From assembly GCA_025355875.1 (NCBI GenBank), contig JANXYV010000045.1, forward strand, positions 32,300 through 96,299: a stretch of DNA of 64,000 bases. Direction: 5' to 3'. The position numbers and the translations under genes are program-made. The DNA comes from Prolixibacteraceae bacterium (GTDB lineage: Bacteria > Bacteroidota > Bacteroidia > Bacteroidales > Prolixibacteraceae). Shown here piece by piece: positions 23,535 through 31,630 of this stretch (position 1 is the stretch's first letter; each line of letters opens with the position of its first letter). Under the pieces are notes generated by a model. That model was given only the letters and a program-made list of their open reading frames with translations, was not told the origin of the DNA and ran no database searches.

Positions 23535-24065
23535 ATGACAAGTATAAACAACAACGGAGGTTCTTCCTCCTCCCCTTCGGGGAGGCCGGGTGGGGCTTTC
23601 GATCCAATTCAATACATGCAGGCGCTTCATTCAAAACTGAAGCTCACGAACTCCAAATATAAGTTTTGCCGGGTTTCAGGAGTCAACGCCCTGGAAGAAG
23701 TATTGGAAAACTTCAAAAAAGCAAAATACTTTTTTGCGGTCGACGACAGCCAGGACGGGGTTACTTTCCGATCAAGTGGCGCTTATTTCGAACGCAAACA
23801 GTATTCGGTTTACGTGTTGGGCCGTGCCGATTATGGCAACATGGACCAACGCGAAGAGATTTTATCTGAAGCAAAAACAATCTTCCGGAGCATCCTATCC
23901 CGCCTGATCAAAGATAAGCTGACAATTCCTGTACTTTCGGCCGAAAACATCCGGTTCTTCGAGGTCCCACCCGCGTTCGCTTTCGGCACTTCCGGCCTGT
24001 ACTTCATTTTCACCATTGAGCAACCCGTAAATCTCATATTTGATGCCGCAGAATGGACAAGTTGA
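23535..24065 (+). CDS. Putative tail completion / neck protein
   Basis: 176 residues. After a short N-terminus and an in-frame family B repeat (SSSSPSGRPGGAF), the body reads as a mixed alpha/beta domain (KYFFAVDDSQDGVTFRSSGA and SVYVLGRADYGNMDQREEI) of the size of tail-terminator or completion proteins, which lie at this place in siphovirus maps. Ends overlapping the next gene by 23 bases. Family assignment is by position. Confidence 0.7.
   Translation: MTSINNNGGSSSSPSGRPGGAFDPIQYMQALHSKLKLTNSKYKFCRVSGVNALEEVLENFKKAKYFFAVDDSQDGVTFRSSGAYFERKQYSVYVLGRADYGNMDQREEILSEAKTIFRSILSRLIKDKLTIPVLSAENIRFFEVPPAFAFGTSGLYFIFTIEQPVNLIFDAAEWTS
23560..23597 (+). repeat. Family B repeat near start of 23535 gene
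   Basis: GTTCTTCCTCCTCCCCTTCG plus GGGAGGCCGGGTGGGGCT, in frame. One internal base difference from the copy at 22653. Confidence 0.85.
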
Positions 24066-24588
24066 TATTAACGCAACACTCGGCGCTTGGGCAAGCATTG
24101 TAATACAGAAATTTCATGCAAAAATTACTGAGCTGAAGATTTATGACAAGGGGAATCTCGATCATTCATTAATGCAGGAATTACTTGTCAATGCCGGGGT
24201 CGATATTGATAAAATCGAATTCAGCTTCAAACTTTACGGTATTTTTGTTGACATGGGCGTTGGAAAGGAGATTTCAAAAAGAAATTCAGGCGATCTCGGA
24301 TATACTCCAACCCGACAACCTAAAGAATGGTTTTCAAAGAAATATTACGGGCAAGTGATGAAGCTGCGCGAGATACTGATAGAAAAGTACTCAAAAGCAA
24401 TCACATTCTCGATGATAAATACGCTACAAGCCGATTTAGATCAGCGTTTTAACGATAGATTAACCGCTCGTACAGTATCAAATCTCAGGTCGGTTCGTTA
24501 CAGAGAGGTAACAAACAACCGTAGTATGAGAAATTATAGGAAGGGTTTGGGTGGATATTTTTATGATGGTGTGTGGAAATCAGTGTAA
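24043..24588 (+). CDS. Putative tail assembly/neck protein
   Basis: About 181 residues from the ATG at 24043; the TTG just before is less likely. Segment FKLYGIFVDMGVGKEISKRN and the basic C-terminus (VSNLRSVRYREVTNNRSMRN) resemble minor structural proteins of the neck. Overlaps the preceding gene. No diagnostic motif. Confidence 0.68.
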   Translation: MPQNGQVDINATLGAWASIVIQKFHAKITELKIYDKGNLDHSLMQELLVNAGVDIDKIEFSFKLYGIFVDMGVGKEISKRNSGDLGYTPTRQPKEWFSKKYYGQVMKLREILIEKYSKAITFSMINTLQADLDQRFNDRLTARTVSNLRSVRYREVTNNRSMRNYRKGLGGYFYDGVWKSV

Positions 24589-24627
24589 TATTGCATGTTT
24601 TCACTATATTTGATAAAAATTACAGCA

Positions 24628-24702
24628 ATGGAATTCCTGGTAATATTTCTGATTTTCTTCTTCCTGATCACCTTTTCAGGTGGCGCATTAAGTAAAAAAT
24701 AA
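24628..24702 (+). CDS. Very small hydrophobic peptide (24 residues)
   Basis: MEFLVIFLIFFFLITFSGGA plus a short Lys tail forms a single membrane helix. It has an ATG and stop and lies between neck and cargo genes. It may be a small membrane peptide gene or chance in AT-rich DNA. Confidence 0.35.
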   Translation: MEFLVIFLIFFFLITFSGGALSKK

Positions 24703-24938
24703 AAGGGCAGTTGCCCGTCTGGAACAATAATGTATAACCCGGTTGGTTTTCCTTTGGCATCCCACTTCTTACCTTTCTGCCATAATCATTCAGAATATAT
24801 AGAAAAGATTAAATCATAAACCTTTAGATTTTAAATTTGTTAATAAAATTGAAAAACTTCTTAAAGAATCACTTTTTTATATCTTATATTAATCTTTCTC
24901 GTATATTTGAACGCTTGGATTTGCAAAACACTGTAACT

Positions 24939-25175
24939 ATGCTTGAAAAGGAATTTAAATATTACCTGGATCATCAACAAGAACTTGTTGAAAAGTACAA
25001 TGGAAAGACGCTGGTCATCGTTGGAGAGGAAGTAGTTGGTATTTACGATTCTGAAGCTGCTGCATATTTTGATAGCATCACTAAATATCAGCCTGGTACT
25101 TTTCTTGTACAAAATTGTTCTCCTGGAGCTGAATCATACACTCAAACTTTCCACTCAAGAGTAATATTCGCATAA
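24939..25175 (+). CDS. Small partner protein of retropepsin gene (DUF5678-like)
   Basis: 78 residues from the ATG at 24939; a longer in-frame start at 24837 adds a low-complexity Phe/Lys leader and is less likely. The segment VEKYNGKTLVIVGEEVVGIY followed by a Tyr/Phe-rich part resembles the small DUF5678-type proteins often encoded next to retropepsin-like genes in bacteria. It lies ten bases upstream of the protease gene, so the two form a pair. Role unknown. Confidence 0.72.
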   Translation: MLEKEFKYYLDHQQELVEKYNGKTLVIVGEEVVGIYDSEAAAYFDSITKYQPGTFLVQNCSPGAESYTQTFHSRVIFA

Positions 25176-25185
25176 ATCATAAAAT

Positions 25186-25728
25186 ATGACGGATATTCAT
25201 GCACTTTCAACCGGACCTCACGGTTTATTAAATCAAATTGTTACTGATATTGAAATTAAAAACCCTTTCACTGGTGCTATTCTTAAAACCCATGCAATTT
25301 GGGATACAGGAGCAACAAATACTGTTGTAACTGAACAGACTGCGCAAAATGTTGGATTAATCTCAATTGGTAAAACTAATGTTGCTGGAGTTCATGGCCA
25401 CAAAACGGTTAACCGGTATTTTGTCAATGTTACTTTAAATAATAAAAGTATTTCCCTCGACCTTTCAGTAACTGAATGTTCAGCATTGTCCTCCGATGGC
25501 TCGATCGGTGTTTTAATTGGAATGGATATAATCAATCGCGGCGATTTTGCGATCACAAACTATAACGGCAACACAATCATGTCATTCAGGGTGCCATCTA
25601 TCCAGGAAATTGACTTTGTAAAGGGCATAAACCAATCAAAACCATTAGTAAGTGCAAAATTAACTTCCAGAAACGATCCTTGCCATTGCGGAAGTGGTAA
25701 AAAATTTAAAAACTGCCACGGAAAATAA
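25186..25728 (+). CDS. Retropepsin-like aspartic protease with C-terminal SEC-C motif
   Basis: 180 residues. An N-terminal retropepsin-like domain shows the active-site motif IWDTGATNTVVT at about residues 43-54 and a closing IGMDIINRGDFAI segment near 112-124. Like viral retropepsins it carries a single DTG and should act as a homodimer. The C-terminus RNDPCHCGSGKKFKNCHGK is a canonical SEC-C zinc-binding motif, better known from SecA. It follows a small partner gene and ends in its own terminator, forming a self-contained two-gene cargo unit between neck and tape-measure genes. It could process a host or phage protein; substrate unknown. Confidence 0.88.
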   Translation: MTDIHALSTGPHGLLNQIVTDIEIKNPFTGAILKTHAIWDTGATNTVVTEQTAQNVGLISIGKTNVAGVHGHKTVNRYFVNVTLNNKSISLDLSVTECSALSSDGSIGVLIGMDIINRGDFAITNYNGNTIMSFRVPSIQEIDFVKGINQSKPLVSAKLTSRNDPCHCGSGKKFKNCHGK

Positions 25729-25736
25729 ATAATCAC

Positions 25737-25764
25737 AAAACCTGCAAACGCAGGTTTTTTTATT
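25737..25764 (+). terminator. Terminator of the retropepsin pair
   Basis: AAAACCTGC / GCAGGTTTT stem, AAAC loop, then seven Ts in total. Confidence 0.85.
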
Positions 25765-25842
25765 TTAATGTGATACTGTCCTTTCCTTACTATTCATCGC
25801 TTCTTACTTTCCGTCATTCAATCATTTCGTAATTCATGATGT

Positions 25843-28800
25843 ATGGCAACCCTTAACGAAGAAGCCCGGATTCCGGTCTATATTAACGACGAACAGGCAA
25901 AATCAGCCCTTAAAAATCTTCAAAATGAGGCTGATAAATGGAAAAAAAAGATGTACGAAGCCATGGAAGGTGGCGATATGAAAGGCATGAAAGATGCTGA
26001 ACGTGAACTGAAGAATGTGAATAAACAGGCAGCAGAGCTTAAACGCGAAGCTTTTGATGTCAATAAGGTCTTGAGCAACATTTCTGATGTTTCAATGAAA
26101 GACCTGAAAAAAGCATTGCAGGCGGTTAACCGCGAAATTGACGGACTGAACCGAAATTCAAAGGAATATGCCGCGCTTCAGGAAAAGGCAAAATTGCTTC
26201 GTACCGAAATGTACAATGTAAACGGCGCTTTGCGCGAACAACGCGGGTTCTTCAGTAAAGCCGCCGATTTTGCAAACCGGTACTGGAGCATCATTGGCGC
26301 CGGGGCCGCTTCACTTACCGGCGTTGTATTGGGTTTGAAACAAGTAGTTCAAGCTCACAACGATTTCGAAGAGCGGGTAAGCAACCTTTCTGCCTTAACA
26401 GGTCTAACCGGTGAAAAACTCGATTGGTTGAGCCAAAAGGCAAAATATTTATCGACATCGGTTATCGAGGGTGGCATACGGATTAAATCTGCCGCACAGG
26501 ATATTGTCGATGCTTATACTAAAATGGGTTCGGCACGCCCCGAGCTGCTTAAGAACAAAGAAGACCTTGCAGCGGTTACCCAGGAAGCCCTTATACTCGC
26601 CGCCGCCTCTAAAATGGACGCTGTTCCGGCCATCGATGCCGTGGCCGCCTCAATGAATCAATTTAACCTGGGCGCTGATCAGGCCCGTCGCATCATCAAT
26701 GTGCTGGGAGCCGGAGCGCTCGAAGGAAGCGCTGAAATTGCCGATATTACTGAATCGTTGAAAAACGTGGGTACGGTTGCTTCCGATTCGAACATGAGCC
26801 TCGAAGAAACCGTTGCCGCTATCGAAGTTTTGGGCGAAAAGCAACTCAAGCAGGCCGAAGCCGGTACAAAAATGCGCGGAGCTCTCCTCAAGATGAAAGA
26901 AGCGCAGATTGGCTACGCTTCCGGTACGTTTAATCTTCGCGATGCATTGGTTGAAGCTAATACGAAGTTGAACAGCATGTCGAACGATATGCAACGCGAT
27001 GCATACAAGGCTAAAATATTCGGAATCGAAAACCAGACCGTTGGTACAATTCTGATTCAAAACATCGACAAATACGACAAACTTACAACCGCTGTAACCG
27101 GGACCAACGTAGCCATTCAACAGGCAACGGTTAACAGCGACAACAATAATGCAAAGCTGGCACAGGCACAAAACCGGATCAACGTTACCGCCATTGCACT
27201 GGGCGAAAAATTGGCGCCTGCCTTAATAGCCGTAACCGGATGGACAGGCAGATCACTGGCTGCACTGTCGTACCTGGTTGATGTGGTTACAAAATACAGC
27301 GGGGTAATTATTACAACTACTTCAGCTATTATTGGATATACTGTTGCAACGAAACTGGCAGCACTGTGGGAAATGCGTAATAATGAACAAAAAGGCATTG
27401 GACTTGCGTTGACTAAACTCAAAGTATTCTGGCACGGTGTGGAACGAGGCGCATTATTGCTGTCGGCAGCAGCTCAGGCCTTGCTTACCGGCAATACAGT
27501 TAGAGCTACAGCGGCCATGCGTCTTTTCAATATCGAGACAAAGATGAATCCCCTGGGATTAATTATTGGATTAATTACCGCTGCTGTCGTTGCTCTCGCA
27601 ATGTATTCTCGTGGTCTTACAGCAGCTCAGCAAGCCCAAAAAGCCGTCAACGAAGTGAATATTGAGGCTCAAAAAGCTATGGTTGAAGAAAAAATAAAAG
27701 TCGAACAGTTGCTTAAAATTGCGAAAAATGAAAATTTATCCAAAGAAACCCGGTTAAAAGCAATCAAAGACTTGAACGAAATTTCACCGGAATACCTGGG
27801 CAATCTCACACTTGAAAAAATCAACACCGACGAGGCCAAAAAGGCGACTGATATCTACATCGAATCGATTAAAAAGAAAGCCAAAGCGCAGGCAGAGTTT
27901 CAAAAACTGGTCGAAATTGATAAAGAACTGATCGATTTAGAGAACGGCAAAGGTGCTGAACCTACATTTTGGCAAAATGCCTGGAATATGGCCACATCTG
28001 CCGGAAATGCCGCCGTATATGCCGGAAAGTCAACCATTACAGCCCTTAACAACATTGACGAAAAAACAAAAGCTCTGCTTTTGACTAAAAAGAAACTTAC
28101 TGAACAGATGGATAATGAAAATACTACCACTAATCCGTCTGGTTCCGGTAAAAACCCGGAAGGGGAAATTACAGCCGCTCAGGACCTTGTTAAAGCGAAG
28201 GAACTGGAACTGGAGAATGCCAAAGCCATCATTGCCACTACACCCGCCGAAGTTGCCGCTCGAAACAAGAAGATCGAAGCGATTCAGAATGAAATAAATA
28301 AGCTCAATCAACTTGGAACATCGAAGGAAGGAAAGGGAGATGATCCTATAATTAAAAAGAAGATTGAAGACGCTGAAGCCGCCAACTATGCCGAAATGGC
28401 CGCGATTAAGAAACGCCATCTCGAAGGCAAAACAAACGAGGATGAGTACAACGGCGAAATGCTTGCTCAGGAATTGAAGTTTTTGACCGATAAACTTTCG
28501 ATCTACAAAAAAGGGTCGAAAGAATACGAGGAGACTTACATGCAGTCGCTCGAAGCTCAGTTGAAAGCTCAGGAAGATGCTGATAAAAAAACCGAAGAGG
28601 AAAAGAAGAAGTCGCTTAAAAAAGAATTGGATGATCTTGACAATCAGCAAAAATCCGAACTTGCTTTACTGAAAAAGGATGCACTTGCAAAAGGCTTTTC
28701 CGAAGAAGAAACCAATGCTTTGCTGATTAACAAAGAAATTGAGTTTCTCAACAAAAAATTAATTCTCGAGCAAAAATATGGTCAGGACACGGTTGAAACC

Positions 28801-29778
28801 ACAGCAGCCATTACTGCTAAAATAAACGAACTGGCCGAAAATGCCGTGAAAGGTGATGAAGATCGGGCAAAAGAATTGGCCGATCTCAAAAAGAAATATC
28901 TCGATGAAGAGGTATTGGCGAAAGAAGAAAAAGTCAATGATCTGGCTTCATTGGATAAATTATACCAGTCCGGATCAATTAAATCATACGAAGAATATCA
29001 GCGGCTAAAAACAGAGATTAACAAAAAATACGAACAAAGCCGATTACAGAAAGCAATAGAATTCGGTAAAAAAGCTCAGCAATTTGTTTCGCTGGGCTCA
29101 AATTTAGTGCAGTCATTAATGGATGCTGAATTGTCTAAGGCTGGAGACAACGAAGCAAAGAAAGCCCAAATCAAAAAAAAATATGCTAATGCTCAGTTTC
29201 TGATGGCTGCCAGTGAAATCGTTGTGAATACTGCAGTCGCAATTATGCAGGGTTTTGCACAATTAGGGCCAATCGGTGGCGCAATCGCTGCAGTAATACT
29301 TGGAGCTACAGGCGCTGTGCAGTTAGGAGTCGCCAATAAAGAGCGTCAAAAAATGCAAGGTTTCTCTGATGGCGGCTTCACCAGTCCAGGTGGCAAGTAC
29401 CAACCGGCTGGCATTGTCCATGCCGGAGAATACGTGATACCGCAGGAAGGGGTAAACAACGCACAATTGCAGCCTGTTATCGATCTAATGGAAATTGCCC
29501 GGCGCAATGGTTCCCTTGCCCGATTGGATCTTCGCCCGGTGATGATGTCGGTACAATCCGGGAAAAGTTATTCCTCCGGAGGACCAACCAGCGCCCAAAC
29601 AACATCCGGATCGCCAATCAATATTTTATCTTCCGGATCCGGCATGACTGATGCCCAGCTCAATCGGTTGAATGCAATTCTTGACCGGCTCGAATCCAAA
29701 GAGTTTTCTATTGACGTGGAAACTTACGAGCGCAAGCGCGATAACTGGAAGAAAACCACATCAGGAGGGCTGAAATAG
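25843..29778 (+). CDS. Tail tape measure protein
   Basis: 1311 residues, the longest gene of the window. It sets tail length and helps DNA injection. N-terminal 130 residues are charged coiled coil, followed by a TP901-type tape-measure core (LTGEKLDWLSQKAKYLSTSV, then MSLEETVAAIEVLGEKQLKQ). There are hydrophobic segments near 480-510 and 565-595 and a long Lys/Glu coiled coil (about 750-1090). The C-terminal GGFTSPGGKYQPAGIVHAGE then YVIPQEGV matches the end of many tape-measure proteins. The length predicts a long non-contractile or contractile tail; no sheath gene is seen, so siphovirus is more likely. Confidence 0.95.
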   Translation: MATLNEEARIPVYINDEQAKSALKNLQNEADKWKKKMYEAMEGGDMKGMKDAERELKNVNKQAAELKREAFDVNKVLSNISDVSMKDLKKALQAVNREIDGLNRNSKEYAALQEKAKLLRTEMYNVNGALREQRGFFSKAADFANRYWSIIGAGAASLTGVVLGLKQVVQAHNDFEERVSNLSALTGLTGEKLDWLSQKAKYLSTSVIEGGIRIKSAAQDIVDAYTKMGSARPELLKNKEDLAAVTQEALILAAASKMDAVPAIDAVAASMNQFNLGADQARRIINVLGAGALEGSAEIADITESLKNVGTVASDSNMSLEETVAAIEVLGEKQLKQAEAGTKMRGALLKMKEAQIGYASGTFNLRDALVEANTKLNSMSNDMQRDAYKAKIFGIENQTVGTILIQNIDKYDKLTTAVTGTNVAIQQATVNSDNNNAKLAQAQNRINVTAIALGEKLAPALIAVTGWTGRSLAALSYLVDVVTKYSGVIITTTSAIIGYTVATKLAALWEMRNNEQKGIGLALTKLKVFWHGVERGALLLSAAAQALLTGNTVRATAAMRLFNIETKMNPLGLIIGLITAAVVALAMYSRGLTAAQQAQKAVNEVNIEAQKAMVEEKIKVEQLLKIAKNENLSKETRLKAIKDLNEISPEYLGNLTLEKINTDEAKKATDIYIESIKKKAKAQAEFQKLVEIDKELIDLENGKGAEPTFWQNAWNMATSAGNAAVYAGKSTITALNNIDEKTKALLLTKKKLTEQMDNENTTTNPSGSGKNPEGEITAAQDLVKAKELELENAKAIIATTPAEVAARNKKIEAIQNEINKLNQLGTSKEGKGDDPIIKKKIEDAEAANYAEMAAIKKRHLEGKTNEDEYNGEMLAQELKFLTDKLSIYKKGSKEYEETYMQSLEAQLKAQEDADKKTEEEKKKSLKKELDDLDNQQKSELALLKKDALAKGFSEEETNALLINKEIEFLNKKLILEQKYGQDTVETTAAITAKINELAENAVKGDEDRAKELADLKKKYLDEEVLAKEEKVNDLASLDKLYQSGSIKSYEEYQRLKTEINKKYEQSRLQKAIEFGKKAQQFVSLGSNLVQSLMDAELSKAGDNEAKKAQIKKKYANAQFLMAASEIVVNTAVAIMQGFAQLGPIGGAIAAVILGATGAVQLGVANKERQKMQGFSDGGFTSPGGKYQPAGIVHAGEYVIPQEGVNNAQLQPVIDLMEIARRNGSLARLDLRPVMMSVQSGKSYSSGGPTSAQTTSGSPINILSSGSGMTDAQLNRLNAILDRLESKEFSIDVETYERKRDNWKKTTSGGLK

Positions 29779-29782
29779 GAAA

Positions 29783-29810
29783 GCGTCATCCCGAACTTGT
29801 TTCGGGATCT
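29783..29810 (+). repeat. Family C palindromic repeat
   Basis: CGTCATCCCGAACTTGTTTC then GGGATCT; arms ATCCCGAA / TTCGGGAT. Located just after the tape-measure stop codon, where it may act as a terminator. Confidence 0.7.
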
Positions 29811-29873
29811 GTCCTTTTCCAACCCTGCCCACCTCCTTAAATTAGTCAATAGTAAATCGTAAAATTGGATATC

Positions 29874-31436
29874 ATGATCATTACTCTTCCCGGTGGAGCA
29901 TCCCAGGCATGGGGATCCGAAATCCTGATCAATATTACCGAGGCCATTGCGCCGGTTGAATCCGAAAACTACCAGGTCATCATCCGGATGAGCAAAATGG
30001 ATGGTGAAACGGTCGAAAGGGTGGTTTTGCTGAGTGCTGAATGGCCGGACAGCGAAGGAAACGTAAGCGTTGATGTTTCGCCCAACATCAGGTCGGCAGG
30101 AACATATCGCGTTGAGTTTGGCGAAACGTATTACCCGATTGTGAATGGCGAAACCGGAAACCTGGATGGCGGTATGCTGCCCGAGCTGACTGTTGATCTG
30201 GAGATCGTGAACTCGGTAATCATCGAAACCGTTGATTACACCATCCCTGGAGGAGCAGTTCAGCTATCGGGTAACCCGGTAGTGATCAACGCGAAAACCA
30301 CGGCCTTGAATATGGCCGGAAAAACCAATTATAAACGCGCCTTAAAAGTATCTTGCGAGGCACTAATTGGCAACCCACTCATTGAAGAGATTACTCCGGC
30401 TGTGGCACAATCAGGCTACGAATCCATTTTTGATGTTTCCGGACTGGTCGATCAGCCAGCCGTGTACGATTTTTCGTTTCCGGCCGTTGGAGTGGTCACC
30501 GACCACCGGGCGCTGGAGCTGAATGTGGCGCTCGATGTGGGCGAAATTTACCTCGATACCAACGGCGACCGGCAGGTAAGTTGGCAATCACTTGCTCCGG
30601 AATCGAATACCATCCGTATCCTGAAAGGTTTCCTGCGCCCTTACGAGTTGGCCAAACTCGAAGAACTGGGGCGGAATTTCAATTCGGAGTACATCAACAA
30701 AGGCTGGTTCCTGACCCATTTGCCCGATTCGATGGTGGTTTCGCCCACGCAGGTGGTAAAATTGTGGTATCTGAGCAAGTTTACAGGGATGGTTCAGGCT
30801 GAGTGGCATTGCAACGTAACCCAAATGACCAATTACGGAGCGCATACCTATACTTATTTGAAAGGCGATTGTAACCTGGACCCGGCCAGCGGATTGCTTG
30901 AGTTCAACATCAACCCGCAGTTCATGGGATTCATCCAAACGGTTACCGACCAGTACCCTATCCTGAATTATTCGTTCTGGCTCGAAAAAAAGAGCGACCA
31001 CACGAAGATTTCCGAAAGCCGGACCTTTGTGGTCAATAACGATTACCACGAGCAAAGCCACACGTTTTATTACGTCAATCCGCTATCAGGCATCGACTGC
31101 ATTTGGCTTCACGGCGAATACACCGAAGGGCTGAAGACCGAAAAGGAAACCGGTTACAAACCGATACCGTTTGGCTCCGGAACAAAAGTGCCCGGACTGA
31201 AAACCGTTTCGACCAGTGGCCAACGCTCCTGGAAACTGAATACTGGTTACAAGTCGCGTGAAGAGATACTCGCGTTGCGCGATTTTCTCGAAAGCCGCGA
31301 ATGCTGGATGGTCGACAATGACCAGCCTAGTCGCCTGATCCCGGTCATCATCGAAGCTGCCGACTATGTATTGTTTGATAGCATGCCCGATTTTATCCCG
31401 AACCTCCAAATAAAAATACAGGAGGCACACCGGTAA
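29874..31436 (+). CDS. Distal tail protein
   Basis: About 520 residues from the ATG at 29874. Beta-rich protein with repeated Ig-like stretches (YQVIIRMSKMDGETVERVVL, and LKVSCEALIGNPLIEEI). It follows the tape measure, where distal tail or baseplate hub proteins lie. The C-terminal part (GLKTVSTSGQRSWKLNTGYK then SREEILALRDFLESRECW) looks like a Dit-type module. No enzyme motif seen. Confidence 0.75.
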   Translation: MIITLPGGASQAWGSEILINITEAIAPVESENYQVIIRMSKMDGETVERVVLLSAEWPDSEGNVSVDVSPNIRSAGTYRVEFGETYYPIVNGETGNLDGGMLPELTVDLEIVNSVIIETVDYTIPGGAVQLSGNPVVINAKTTALNMAGKTNYKRALKVSCEALIGNPLIEEITPAVAQSGYESIFDVSGLVDQPAVYDFSFPAVGVVTDHRALELNVALDVGEIYLDTNGDRQVSWQSLAPESNTIRILKGFLRPYELAKLEELGRNFNSEYINKGWFLTHLPDSMVVSPTQVVKLWYLSKFTGMVQAEWHCNVTQMTNYGAHTYTYLKGDCNLDPASGLLEFNINPQFMGFIQTVTDQYPILNYSFWLEKKSDHTKISESRTFVVNNDYHEQSHTFYYVNPLSGIDCIWLHGEYTEGLKTEKETGYKPIPFGSGTKVPGLKTVSTSGQRSWKLNTGYKSREEILALRDFLESRECWMVDNDQPSRLIPVIIEAADYVLFDSMPDFIPNLQIKIQEAHR

Positions 31437-31475
31437 AAGCCCCCTCTAAATCTCCCCCGAAGGGTGAGACTTTAA
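31437..31475 (+). repeat. Family B-like repeat after distal tail gene
   Basis: AGCCCCCTCTAAATCTCCCC then CGAAGGGTGAGACTTT, a diverged variant of the CTCCCC/GGG family, directly after the stop codon. Confidence 0.55.
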
Positions 31476-31495
31476 AAACGCTTTGAACAACGATT

Positions 31496-31567
31496 ATGAA
31501 ATTTGTAAAAGAAATATCCCAACTCACCCCGCGCCCCGGTAAACCGGGACTTTGCCCCTCTCTCTGA
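31496..31567 (+). CDS. Short ORF (23 residues) running into repeats
   Basis: MKFVKEISQLTPRPGKPGLC plus three residues. It starts with a good ATG but its second half and stop are made of repeat sequence (31530-31610, containing CGCCCCGGTAAACCGGGACT and the CTCTCTGAAGAGAG palindrome). It may be a gene start broken by repeat insertion, or chance. Confidence 0.3.
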   Translation: MKFVKEISQLTPRPGKPGLCPSL

Positions 31568-31630
31568 AGAGAGGGGCGGAGTGGCCGCTTGCGGACACCG
31601 GGGTGAGTACATTTAAAAATACCATTAAGT

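Noticed and set aside
24560..24795. Open minus-strand frame reading WQKGKKWDAKGKPTG
   Set aside because: Looks protein-like but has no start codon after its upstream stop and overlaps the neck gene; too weak to call a pseudogene.
30588..31061. 157-residue minus-strand ORF in the distal tail gene
   Set aside because: Antisense shadow of a strongly biased coding gene.
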